DNA of 35,206 bases from the NCBI GenBank assembly GCA_011045995.1, contig DSBQ01000012.1, forward strand, positions 1 to 35,206, read 5' to 3'. A model generated the notes under the pieces. That model searched no databases and was not told the DNA's origin. It saw only the letters and a program-made list of their open reading frames with translations. The DNA is from Methanoculleus sp. (GTDB lineage Archaea; Halobacteriota; Methanomicrobia; Methanomicrobiales; Methanomicrobiaceae). The position numbers and the translations under genes are program-made. Shown one piece after another: positions 1-7,079 of this stretch (positions within the stretch are counted from its first letter, which is position 1; every line of letters starts with the position of its first letter).

Positions 1-1
1 G

Positions 2-130
2 TGCAAAACCCATATCAACACCCCGGAGACGGTGACGACCGACCGCACCGTCACCCCCGGCTGGTATGAGGTGCCCCCCTCCGCACGCCGCCATCTCGCA
101 CGGCCCCTCTGCCGGCAGAGCGGGAGGTGA
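2..130 (+). CDS. C-terminal end of an unrecognised protein (partial)
   Basis: An open frame enters from the left edge and runs 42 codons to a TGA at 128-130. The peptide begins CKTHINTPETVTTDR and ends in a basic stretch. Codon use resembles the neighbouring genes, so it is probably the tail of a gene that starts outside the window. No family could be recognised from so short a piece. GC-rich hairpins follow the stop, which fits a gene end. Confidence 0.45.
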   Translation, partial: CKTHINTPETVTTDRTVTPGWYEVPPSARRHLARPLCRQSGR

Positions 131-420
131 ATCGTCATACGGCCCCCATACCCGGCGCGGGCCGCGCCATCACCCCCTTTCAGGGGGGGGCCGGTGGTGG
201 ATGAAGAAGACCCTTTTTCCATATTGAAGCGTGTTGTAGGTGCCGTACTGTGAGCTGTATACAGTGCAGGACCCTCTGATGTCCAACACCCGGTCGGTGC
301 CCGTCCTGACGCGGGGGACACCCCCTTCATGCTCCCGGACCAGGCAGGGACCGTACGGTGCACCTGTAATGTCATTTATTGTCCAGTGGAACCAACTACT
401 ACTCCATTCCTGGGAATATC
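131..420. other. Intergenic region with hairpins and a weak promoter
   Basis: No convincing gene is seen. Inverted repeats lie at 154-168 (GGCGCG/CGCGCC) and at about 173-190 (CCCCC/GGGGG); a T-run follows at about 213-217, so this may terminate the gene to the left. A 10-bp perfect palindrome, CTGTATACAG, lies at 255-264. A TATA-like TTTATT at 375-380 is placed to serve the deoxyhypusine synthase start at 421. Confidence 0.35.
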
Positions 421-1356
421 ATGGAGCATGAATGCGGAACACCGGTTGTGCAGGCACGCGTACGTGCCGGCATGACGGTCAATGAACTGGTAGATGAGAT
501 GGGAAAGGCGGGAGCCTACAATGCAGGCTCCCTTTTCAAGGCGGCAGACATCCTGGAGGAGATGTTCACGGCGGAGGGAACGGTGAAGTTCTTCGGGCTT
601 TCGGGAGCGATGGTCCCCGGCGGCATGGGCGGCATCGTGGAGGACCTCATCCGGGACGGGTATATTGACGTCCTCGTCTCGACGGGGGCAAACCTCACCC
701 ACGATGTCATCGAGGCCATAGGCTGCCGGCACTATCACGGGAGCGAAATCTGCGATGACGTCGAACTGTACGAAGAGGAGATCAACCGGATCTACGACGT
801 CTACCTTCCCTCGGAAGCGTTCATCAGATTCGAGGAATTTATGCAGGAGACCTTCGGGCAGATTGAAGACGGCACGGCCATCTCCATTGCAGCGATGTGC
901 CGCCATATAGGAGATCGCCTGGACACGGGCATCCTTGCCGTAGCAGCAGAGGCAGACATACCCGTCTACTGCCCTGCCCTGCAGGACTCGATGATCGGGC
1001 TCCAGTACTGGCTCTTTAACCAGACCCACAACGTGACCGTCGATGCATTCGGTGACATGAACCAGATGCTCGACATCTGCTTCACCGCCGAACGTGCAGG
1101 GGCGCTTCTGGTGGGCGGCGGCGTCCCGAAGAACTACATCTTCCAGAGCATGCTCATGACCCCGAAGGGGTTCGACTATGCAGTCCAGCTGACCGGGGAT
1201 CGGCCCGACCTCGGCGGCCTCTCCGGCGCCACCCTCGACGAGGCGAAGTCCTGGGGCAAGGTGACCGGAAAGGCGGGTGCGCAGACGGTCTACGGGGATG
1301 CTACGATCACCCTGCCGCTCCTCATCGCGGCCGTGCGGGAGAGGATCGGCCGATGA
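421..1356 (+). CDS. dys: Deoxyhypusine synthase
   Basis: Transfers the aminobutyl group of spermidine, through NAD, to a lysine of translation factor aIF5A, the first step of hypusine formation. The 311-residue product keeps the family landmarks: FGLSGAMVPGGMGG, the STGANLTHD nucleotide-binding segment, and GGGVPKNY near the C-terminus, where Lys237 is the expected imine-forming lysine. An in-frame TTG at 379 would add 14 residues. ATG 421 is preferred because 379 falls inside the TATA-like element and the family normally begins close to this point. The stop overlaps the start of pyrF by 4 nt (ATGA), so the two are probably cotranscribed and translationally coupled. The aIF5A gene is not in the window. 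Confidence 0.95.
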   Translation: MEHECGTPVVQARVRAGMTVNELVDEMGKAGAYNAGSLFKAADILEEMFTAEGTVKFFGLSGAMVPGGMGGIVEDLIRDGYIDVLVSTGANLTHDVIEAIGCRHYHGSEICDDVELYEEEINRIYDVYLPSEAFIRFEEFMQETFGQIEDGTAISIAAMCRHIGDRLDTGILAVAAEADIPVYCPALQDSMIGLQYWLFNQTHNVTVDAFGDMNQMLDICFTAERAGALLVGGGVPKNYIFQSMLMTPKGFDYAVQLTGDRPDLGGLSGATLDEAKSWGKVTGKAGAQTVYGDATITLPLLIAAVRERIGR

Positions 1357-1988
1357 CCAGGATCATCCTCGCCCTCGACGTCCTCTCGGCAGGGGAGGCG
1401 CACCGCGTCGTCGCCGCTGCGGCACCGTACCTGGACGCGGTGAAGATCGGCTACCCGCTCGTGCTTGCCGCAGGCCTCGGCATAGCGGGCGAGCTCGCGG
1501 CATACGGCCTCCCCATCATCGCCGACTTCAAGGTGGCGGATATTCCCAACACCAACCGCCTCATCGCCGAACAGGTCTTTGCGGCCGGGTGCAGCGGGAT
1601 CATCTGCCAGGGATTCTGCGGGAGTGATTCCGTCGGCGCATGCGTCGATGCGGCGGAAGATGCCGGCAAAGAGTGCTATGTGGTCTGCGAGATGAGCCAT
1701 CCCGGCGCCCTCGAATTTTTAAGCGGGGATACGGCAGAAGCCCTTGCCCGGATGGCGGTCGGGGTAGGCGCCCACGGGATCATCGCGCCCGCGACACGCC
1801 CCGAACGGGTAAAGGTGCTGCGCGGCATTGTCGGGGACAAAAAGATCCTCTCACCGGGTGTCGGCGCCCAGGGCGGCGACCCCCATGCAATCGCCCCCCT
1901 CATAGACGGCATGATCGTCGGGCGCTCCATCTATACGGCCAGCGACCCGGCGGGCGCCGCCGCTGCATATGCCGAATTTCGCCGATGA
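1353..1988 (+). CDS. pyrF: Orotidine 5'-phosphate decarboxylase
   Basis: Decarboxylates OMP to UMP, the last step of de novo pyrimidine synthesis. The 211-residue TIM barrel shows the N-terminal ILALDV strand, the catalytic D-x-K-x-x-D motif in ADFKVADIPNT, and the phosphate-binding end LSPGVGAQGG followed by GMIVGRSIY. The length is normal for archaeal enzymes. It starts inside the stop of the deoxyhypusine synthase gene. A stem-loop with a T-rich tail follows. Confidence 0.96.
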   Translation: MTRIILALDVLSAGEAHRVVAAAAPYLDAVKIGYPLVLAAGLGIAGELAAYGLPIIADFKVADIPNTNRLIAEQVFAAGCSGIICQGFCGSDSVGACVDAAEDAGKECYVVCEMSHPGALEFLSGDTAEALARMAVGVGAHGIIAPATRPERVKVLRGIVGDKKILSPGVGAQGGDPHAIAPLIDGMIVGRSIYTASDPAGAAAAYAEFRR

Positions 1989-2027
1989 TGAGTGACCCGC
2001 ACTGATGCTCCGTGGAGGGCACGTGAT

Positions 2028-2064
2028 GAGCCCTATGAGTCACCTGAGGCTCTTTCTTTTTTTT
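2028..2064 (+). terminator. Probable terminator after pyrF
   Basis: GAGCC (2028-2032) and GGCTC (2048-2052) can form a short stem, followed directly by an almost uninterrupted T tract to 2064. The position, 40 nt after the pyrF stop and before a new promoter, fits transcription termination. Confidence 0.6.
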
Positions 2065-2134
2065 AGCGCGGACTTTTTTGCGAACCTCGCAGGCAGGGGC
2101 CCTTTCACATGCCTCTTCGACAGCAAAATAACAG

Positions 2135-2177
2135 CATATATAATATAATGTGCATGAATAATATACGGTGCATGAAT
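2135..2177 (+). promoter_or_regulatory. TATA-rich element and direct repeats upstream of the small NrdD-like gene
   Basis: An AT-only run at 2135-2149 contains a strong TATA box. Immediately downstream, the 10-mer GTGCATGAAT occurs twice, at 2150-2159 and 2168-2177, a period of 18 bp (nearly two helical turns). Transcription from this box would give a leader of roughly 85 nt. A second, weaker TATA-like CTTATCC at about 2227 would instead give a leaderless mRNA starting near 2257. The repeats sit where an archaeal repressor or activator would bind. Confidence 0.5.
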
Positions 2178-2256
2178 TCGTCCGCGTCTGCAAACCATGA
2201 ACGGATGACTGTACACACCCAAATGCTTATCCTTGCATTCACTGATAGAGTAATCC

Positions 2257-2619
2257 ATGAACTGGTCCGAGGAACAGAGAGAACTCGCCAAAAAATACGG
2301 AACCCTGGAGGATATTCCCGTCGAAGAACGCCGGTACAAGTGTTTCACCTGCCACCACGTCGTCGATGAACGCCCCTGCCCCAACTGCGGCGAGGTGCAC
2401 CTGCAGATCATGTGCCCGCTCGATCACTGCCACTGTTCGCACAATATCATCGAGACCATCGAATACTGCCCCCTCTGCGGCCAGCCGGTCTGCCCCGAGT
2501 GCGGTTCGCATGACGTATCCCGGGTCTCACGGGTCACGGGGTACCTTGCGGATGTTGCCGGATGGAACCAGGGCAAACAGCAGGAACTCAAGGACCGGGC
2601 CCGGTATGACGTCGCCTGA
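2257..2619 (+). CDS. Stand-alone NrdD C-terminal-like zinc/glycyl-radical protein
   Basis: This 120-residue protein matches only the extreme C-terminus of class III anaerobic ribonucleotide reductase (NrdD). Residues 79-120 carry a CPECG zinc half-site, then SRVTGYL and WNQGKQQELKDR, the pattern around the radical glycine of NrdD; Gly95 is the equivalent residue. Ahead of it are further Cys pairs (C29/C32, C41/C44, C71/C74, plus C53, C58, C60), suggesting two or more zinc ribbons. The roughly 600-residue catalytic barrel is absent, and no activase gene lies nearby. It could be a replaceable glycyl-radical subunit, by analogy with GrcA/YfiD for pyruvate formate-lyase, or an unrelated zinc protein keeping the fold. 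Similar short proteins may be annotated simply as ribonucleotide reductase. The family match is clear; the function is inferred. Confidence 0.8.
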   Translation: MNWSEEQRELAKKYGTLEDIPVEERRYKCFTCHHVVDERPCPNCGEVHLQIMCPLDHCHCSHNIIETIEYCPLCGQPVCPECGSHDVSRVSRVTGYLADVAGWNQGKQQELKDRARYDVA

Positions 2620-2642
2620 GGATCCCATCTCATTTTTTACGT

Positions 2643-2668
2643 GAAAACCGTTGAGGTTTTCTTATCCA
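2643..2668 (+). promoter_or_regulatory. Inverted repeat and TATA-like box before cbiZ
   Basis: GAAAACC (2643-2649) and GGTTTTC (2655-2661) form a perfect 7-bp inverted repeat with a 5-nt spacer. A TATA-like TTATCC follows, about 25 nt before the cbiZ ATG, consistent with a leaderless mRNA. The repeat overlaps the BRE/TATA position, so it may be an operator. It could equally be the terminator hairpin of the preceding gene, whose stop is 24 nt upstream. Confidence 0.45.
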
Positions 2669-2685
2669 ACCCCTAACTTTAGATT

Positions 2686-3576
2686 ATGCGGTATTTCCTC
2701 CGGGGAGAGACCCTGTTCCTGCGCGGCAGATTCCATGCGGCCAGCACCGGGGTGGGGGGAGGCATCAGGGATGTTTCCACCATCTGCAACTCCACGGTCC
2801 CCAAAAACTTCGAACACGAAGACCCCCTCGCCTACATCCACGCCATTGCGGCATCGCGGGGATACGGCGAGGATGTATTCGGCCTTCTGACGGCCGTGGG
2901 TATGCACAACCTGTGCGTCCTTACGTATGACTACGTGACCGTGTTCATCACGGCGGGCGTCACCAACAGGAATCCACAGGGCCCCGGCACCATCAATATC
3001 ATCGTCTATACCCGCGAGGCATGCAGCGAGGGCGCGCTCCTCGAGCTGATCATCACCGCCACCGAGGCAAAGGCCGATGCGCTGCGGAGAATGGGCTATG
3101 ACTTCACCGGCACGACCACGGACGCCGTCGTCGCCTGCCACGAAGGGGGGGGAGAGGTGGCCCACCCGTACGCCGGCACTTTCACGGACATCGGGGCAAA
3201 AGTGTATGAAAGCATCCTGCACGGCCTCCCGGAGGCGCTCCGCCGCTTTGAAGGCGACATTCCCTCGCGAGGCCCGTCGTTTTTCATCCTGACCACCATC
3301 GGCACAAAGCGGTGGTTTGAATGGTCCCCCGAGGGATGCCCGTACTATCCCTGCCACGGCTTTGCCGGCCAGCGCTGTGAATTCTGCTACTGCCCCTTCT
3401 ACCCCTGCCGGGATGAGAGCCTGGGGAAGTGGACCGAAGGGTCGTCCGGAAAGAAGGTCTGGTCCTGTGAGGACTGCACGCTCCCCCATGAACCGGCCAT
3501 TGTTGAGAAGATGCTTGAAGACCCGGATGTCACGCTCGACGAACTGAAAAGGGTGAGGAGGACAGCCTCCGGATAG
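2686..3576 (+). CDS. cbiZ: Adenosylcobinamide amidohydrolase CbiZ fused to a Cys-rich domain
   Basis: CbiZ hydrolyses adenosylcobinamide to adenosylcobyric acid so that archaea can salvage scavenged corrinoids. Residues 1 to about 200 form the CbiZ domain (VGGGIRDVSTICNSTVP near residues 23-39, then the GVTNRNPQGPGTINII segment and TTTDAVVAC). Residues about 205-296 are a separate Cys-rich module with CPYYPCHG, CEFCYCPFYPC and CEDC, which should bind metal. The product is 296 residues; a plain CbiZ is about 200. The gene stands alone with its own apparent promoter. Scavenged corrinoid would feed the B12-dependent methyltransferases of methanogens. The role of the extra domain is unknown; metal sensing or delivery is possible. 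Confidence 0.88.
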   Translation: MRYFLRGETLFLRGRFHAASTGVGGGIRDVSTICNSTVPKNFEHEDPLAYIHAIAASRGYGEDVFGLLTAVGMHNLCVLTYDYVTVFITAGVTNRNPQGPGTINIIVYTREACSEGALLELIITATEAKADALRRMGYDFTGTTTDAVVACHEGGGEVAHPYAGTFTDIGAKVYESILHGLPEALRRFEGDIPSRGPSFFILTTIGTKRWFEWSPEGCPYYPCHGFAGQRCEFCYCPFYPCRDESLGKWTEGSSGKKVWSCEDCTLPHEPAIVEKMLEDPDVTLDELKRVRRTASG

Positions 3577-3585
3577 AGAAGAGGG

Positions 3586-3606
3586 ATTATTTTTTAAAAA
3601 AAAATC
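3586..3606. terminator. Bidirectional T/A-rich terminator
   Basis: A run of T followed by a run of A lies between the convergent stops of cbiZ (3576) and the DUF1858 gene (3618). Each strand presents an oligo-T tract just after its gene, as archaeal RNA polymerase needs to stop. Confidence 0.6.
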
Positions 3607-3617
3607 TTTCCTGAACC

Positions 3618-3827
3618 TTATTCGGTCATGTCGAGCGCCGCAAGGAGCTCGTCGAGGGGAATGCCGTGGCCGAGGGCCGCCTGGCGAAGCGTTTCACCGT
3701 TTGCAAGGGCGCATCCGATACAGCCCATGCCGAACCTGAAGAGAACATCAACGGCTTCGGGCTTTTCTTTCAGGATATCTGCGATGGTACTGTCTGCAGT
3801 CAAAGTCATGGCAACTCTGTTTTTCAT
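3618..3827 (-). CDS. DUF1858 redox-disulfide domain protein
   Basis: A 69-residue protein made of a single DUF1858 domain (the hybrid-cluster-protein-associated redox disulfide family). Features are TADSTIADILKEKPEAVDVLFRFGMGC, then the CIGC redox pair and an ALANGETL helix. The partner and substrate are unknown; such domains are thought to shuttle thiols or bind persulfide or metal in anaerobes. ATG 3827 is chosen because a TATA-like TAATATATA (about 3843-3853) lies about 22-25 nt upstream, which suits a leaderless start. An internal ATG at 3809 is the alternative (63 residues). It converges with cbiZ and diverges from the RPA gene. Confidence 0.8.
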   Translation of the reverse strand: MKNRVAMTLTADSTIADILKEKPEAVDVLFRFGMGCIGCALANGETLRQAALGHGIPLDELLAALDMTE

Positions 3828-3960
3828 TCCGAGTATTTAATGGTATATATTAACGTCCCCGTAGTGACAATACGGCGGTAATTTTGATACTTTCACCCTG
3901 CACGGCACTGCCATTCATACCCTTCTGGAGAGGATCGTGGTGACCAATCGGTTGGTTAAA

Positions 3961-3988
3961 GTAGGGAATGAAGACTATCATTCTCTAC
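3961..3988 (+). promoter_or_regulatory. Hairpin in the leader of the RPA operon
   Basis: Two 11-nt arms (3961-3971 and 3978-3988) around the hexamer AGACTA pair throughout, with one G-U wobble in RNA. A second small palindrome, ACCAA-TCGG-TTGGT, lies just upstream at 3943-3956. Both are about 50-100 nt before the RPA start and after the only obvious TATA element (about 3843-3853). They could be a leader hairpin controlling RPA translation or an operator. Confidence 0.4.
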
Positions 3989-4039
3989 CAAAATTCAGAA
4001 CAACCCTACGAGAAAAAGAACCAACAGGAGATGGAAAAC

Positions 4040-5302
4040 ATGGATGCATATCCGGAAGTAATAGAAAGAATCTCCCAAAAGATCACAGACAAAGGAGTCA
4101 CCCCCGACAGGGGCAGAATCGCTTCAAAACTCAACCTTCTCGTCAAGGAATTCTCCATTCCCATCGAGGAGGCGGAACGGACCGTCACCAATGAGATGAT
4201 GCGGGAATACAAGCTCGACAGCATCCCCCGCAGCGGCGGGTCGGATGAACTCACCGAGGTCGCCTCGGCCAAACCCGGTGCATGGGTCACCATAGAAGGG
4301 AAAGTGGTTGCCCTGCAGGCATCGCCCAGTCCTTCCATTGCCCAGAAAGGGATCATCGCCGACGCCTCCGGCGCCATCGAATTCGTGGTCTGGGCGAAGG
4401 CAAATGCACCAATCATGGAGGAGGGGCAGTGGTACCGGCTTGAATCGGCCGTCGTCGACGAGTTCAGGGGGTCCCCCAACCTCAAGGTCCATTCCGGGAC
4501 AACCATCAGTGCAATTGAAGAGGAGCGGGGCTTTATTCCCCAGATGACGCCGCTTGCAGACGTCAGACCGGGCGTGGTCTCGGTCCGGGCAAAGGTCATC
4601 CAGCTCTGGGAGGTAAGGCATGAACGCATGCTCCAGACCGGCCTTGTGGGCGATGAGAGCGGCACCACCAAATTCGTCATATGGAAGAGCGACGGTGCCG
4701 AACCCCTTGAAGAGGGGATGGTCTACACCATCTACTTTGCCACCGCAGAAGAGTTCAACGGGCGTGTTTCCCTCAACCTCGGGGGAGCGGAATGGTGCAG
4801 GGAAGAGGGGGCCGATATCGAGGTCTCACGACGGGAAGGGAAAACCATCACCGGCGCCTTCGTGCATCTCGGAACAGGAACGGGCCTTATCAAACGCTGC
4901 AAGGTCGAGGGATGCAACCGGGCGCTTTCGCGCCAGAACTTCTGCCCGGTCCACGAAATCCAGCAGGATTTCCGGTATGATCTCAGGATCACCGGCGTTG
5001 TGGACGACGGCACGAGCGCCCACAATGTCCTCCTGCAGCTCGCCGCGACCGAAAAGATCACCGGACTGAGCCTCCAGAGTGCCGTCGAAATGGCGGAGAA
5101 CAATCCGCTGGGCCTGGACGATGTCTTTATCCGGATGCAGGAGCTCCTCATGGGGCGCTACATCTCCTGCAGCGGAAATGACATCGAGGGAACGATGCTC
5201 GTCCGTGACGGCGACAACATTGAACCGGTCGAATTCGATACCGCCCGCCATGCGGGGCTCATCAATCGTGCGGGAACGCCGGCAGGAGGTGCCCAGGAAT
5301 GA
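4040..5302 (+). CDS. rpa: Replication protein A, single-stranded DNA-binding subunit
   Basis: Binds single-stranded DNA during replication, repair and recombination. The 420-residue product has an N-terminal helical segment, at least two OB folds (starting around VTIEGKVVAL and VSVRAKVIQLWE, each followed by the GIIADASG or GLVGDESG strand typical of archaeal RPA), and a zinc finger CKVEGC...NFCPVH before the last OB domain. ATG 4040 is preferred because CAGGAG at 4025-4030 is a good ribosome-binding site 9 nt upstream; in-frame ATGs at 4031 and 3968 lack one. The next gene overlaps by 4 nt and encodes the RPA-associated protein, the usual euryarchaeal pairing. Confidence 0.93.
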   Translation: MDAYPEVIERISQKITDKGVTPDRGRIASKLNLLVKEFSIPIEEAERTVTNEMMREYKLDSIPRSGGSDELTEVASAKPGAWVTIEGKVVALQASPSPSIAQKGIIADASGAIEFVVWAKANAPIMEEGQWYRLESAVVDEFRGSPNLKVHSGTTISAIEEERGFIPQMTPLADVRPGVVSVRAKVIQLWEVRHERMLQTGLVGDESGTTKFVIWKSDGAEPLEEGMVYTIYFATAEEFNGRVSLNLGGAEWCREEGADIEVSRREGKTITGAFVHLGTGTGLIKRCKVEGCNRALSRQNFCPVHEIQQDFRYDLRITGVVDDGTSAHNVLLQLAATEKITGLSLQSAVEMAENNPLGLDDVFIRMQELLMGRYISCSGNDIEGTMLVRDGDNIEPVEFDTARHAGLINRAGTPAGGAQE

Positions 5303-5874
5303 CCGACCAGTACTCCGCACGGAGATATGTCCGTGAACCGGCACGCAGGGTCTATGCCAACGAACTGCGGGAAGTGCGCCTCCATTTCAAAGACGGCACC
5401 GATGAAAAGAGTCCGACCTATGTGATGCTTCCCACCGGCGTCCGCTGCAACCGCATCTTTGTGTGCGGCGAGATGATCCTCAAGGAGAAGAAGGGGGAGG
5501 ATACCACCTTTTATTCAGTGCGGGTAAGGGACCCGACCGGGATATTCTTCGTGAATGCCGGCAGTTATCAGCAGGAGGCAATGCAGCAGATCGCCCGCAT
5601 CGAACAGGGGTCGTTCGTTGCAGTCGTGGGAAAACCCGTCGTCAGGAGCATGGAGGACGGGTCCGTCTTCGTCTCCGTGCGTGCAGAGTCGGTCTTCCCC
5701 GTTGACCGCGACACCTACCGACTGTGGGTGGACGATGCCGCCGAACAGACCCTTGACAGGATCGATGCATTCCGGACCACCCCCGATTCGGAGAAGGCCG
5801 CAGAATTCTACAACACCAACCCGGAAATCTACCGCCAGATGGTGGCAGCTGCCCTGCGGACGATAGAATTCTGA
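5299..5874 (+). CDS. rpap: RPA-associated OB-fold protein
   Basis: A 191-residue member of the RPA-family partner proteins (COG3390 type) found next to euryarchaeal RPA genes and thought to act with them as a complex. It begins RYVREPARRVYANELRE, followed by an OB fold (RIFVCGEMILKEKK...YSVRVRDPTGIFFVNAG) and a C-terminal helical tail ending in AALRTIEF. It overlaps the RPA stop by 4 nt (ATGA), so translational coupling and near-equal production are likely. A T8 run just after the stop probably ends the operon. Confidence 0.88.
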   Translation: MTDQYSARRYVREPARRVYANELREVRLHFKDGTDEKSPTYVMLPTGVRCNRIFVCGEMILKEKKGEDTTFYSVRVRDPTGIFFVNAGSYQQEAMQQIARIEQGSFVAVVGKPVVRSMEDGSVFVSVRAESVFPVDRDTYRLWVDDAAEQTLDRIDAFRTTPDSEKAAEFYNTNPEIYRQMVAAALRTIEF

Positions 5875-5920
5875 TACCTTTTTTTTCCCTTCATTCCAAT
5901 GATCCTACAGGATTTTCCTC

Positions 5921-6399
5921 GTGCAAAGAAACGTCCTGATGCCATTGCCGGGTGGTGAAATGGAGATAGCCGATGATGTGGATGAGCGAATGCAGGCCCT
6001 TGCCGGGTTTCTGGGAGTTTTCCCCCTACGCATCACAGAATCCGCCGGCACCCTCTACGGCCACCGGGCATTCTACTGTGACGGGGACCGGGCGTATCTT
6101 GTCCTCACTGAACCGGAGGCCGACGATGCTGCAGAAAAAGCAATACAAGAACGCCTCTGGGCAATTGCACTCGAAACAACCTTTGATTATTTTGGCATAG
6201 ATGCCTCCCCGTCGGATGTTGCCGCAGCAATGATATTGCCCGCATCAACAAAGGGCTGTCCCGGATGGTCGATGCGTCGTGCGGCATCGGCCCCCTGTCC
6301 TCGGCCATGCTCTCACTCGGGAACCGGAAAAATATCCTTGCAGACCATGACCAGAGGGAGGAACGCTGCAACGGCTATCTCATCTACCGTCTGTTTTAG
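5921..6399 (+). pseudogene. Unrecognised gene broken by a -1 frameshift
   Basis: Two coding-quality stretches in different frames fit end to end. The first runs from a GTG at 5921 (or ATG 5939 or 5960) through HRAFYCDGDRAYLVLTE and DYFGIDASPSDVAAA. The second continues NDIARINKGLSRMVDASCGIG to a TAG at 6397-6399. The switch is near 6228-6232: one extra A after GCAGCA would restore a single frame of about 160 codons. Without it the first frame runs on as low-quality sequence to 6505. No slippery heptamer is obvious, so this is a recent mutation, a sequencing error or, less likely, programmed frameshifting. The family is not recognised. Its 3' end overlaps the convergent recombinase-like gene by 20 nt. 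Confidence 0.6.
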
Positions 6400-7051
6400 T
6401 GCAGGACGGGTCCTGCCTGCCCGCCCCCTGTGCAGGACGCGATCCCTTCCATTCACCCTTGAGTTCCGGATAATCAACCAGAATCTTACTGACCGTGCTC
6501 CGTGAAACACTGAACATGCGGCATAATTCCCCGATGCTCTTCCCCTGTTTTCGTGCTGCTATCAGCTCTGCCGTCCCTTTTTCATCAAGGGAACACGGGC
6601 GTCCCGGCCTGCGGGCCGCCCGCCCCCCCGACGGTTCAGCATGCGATCTTCGCATCTGGTCCATCACCTGTTCAAAGTAGCAGCCAAAGGAATGCACCGC
6701 CTCCATGCGCGGCTGCACCTCAAGCCCACCGCCGATGCAGTCTCCCAGGGCCCAGTATATCGCACATCCGACGGCATCCATATCCCTCACCTTGCGCAGG
6801 AAATTATCCGGACGCTTCAGGCATTCGGCAAGGTTGCAGCATATGACGTTGTCGATGCCGTGCTGCGAACAGTAGCGGAGCATCTCCTGATAGGCCGGCC
6901 GTTTTTCCGGCACAACCGCGGGGGACACGGTATCATGAAAGATATGGGCGATTTCAAACTTGTATTTGCAGAAATCCTCGATTATTGCCTTCTGGTCTTC
7001 GAAGTCAGATAGTCTCCGCGCATTGAGGTACACTACTGAACATCGTTTCAT
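6380..7051 (-). CDS. Serine-recombinase-like protein lacking the catalytic serine
   Basis: A 223-residue protein with the layout of a resolvase/invertase: an N-terminal domain (VVYLNARRLSDFEDQ...), a linker helix, and a C-terminal helix-turn-helix, GKSIGELCRMFSVSRSTVSKIL, as in Hin and gamma-delta resolvase. The active-site motif Y-x-R-V-S is replaced by Y-L-N-A-R, so both the nucleophilic serine and the adjacent arginine are missing. The later arginine-rich motif (normally L-D-R-L-x-R) reads NLAECLKR. It is therefore probably a DNA-binding protein derived from a recombinase, not an active one. AGGA about 7 nt before ATG 7051 serves as ribosome-binding site. No inverted repeats or partner element were found around it. 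Confidence 0.75.
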   Translation of the reverse strand: MKRCSVVYLNARRLSDFEDQKAIIEDFCKYKFEIAHIFHDTVSPAVVPEKRPAYQEMLRYCSQHGIDNVICCNLAECLKRPDNFLRKVRDMDAVGCAIYWALGDCIGGGLEVQPRMEAVHSFGCYFEQVMDQMRRSHAEPSGGRAARRPGRPCSLDEKGTAELIAARKQGKSIGELCRMFSVSRSTVSKILVDYPELKGEWKGSRPAQGAGRQDPSCTKTDGR

Positions 7052-7079
7052 TGATCGTTCCTGTAATATTGAAAAATAT

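Noticed and set aside
240-431. 63-codon open frame before deoxyhypusine synthase
   Set aside because: Composition is unlike a protein, it has no ribosome-binding site and it overlaps the real gene start.
2662-3489. Long antisense frame over cbiZ (275 codons)
   Set aside because: It is the mirror of a high-GC real gene and shows no recognisable motif.
6380-7051. Complete mobile element around the recombinase-like gene
   Set aside because: No terminal repeats, target duplications or cargo were found, and catalytic residues are missing.
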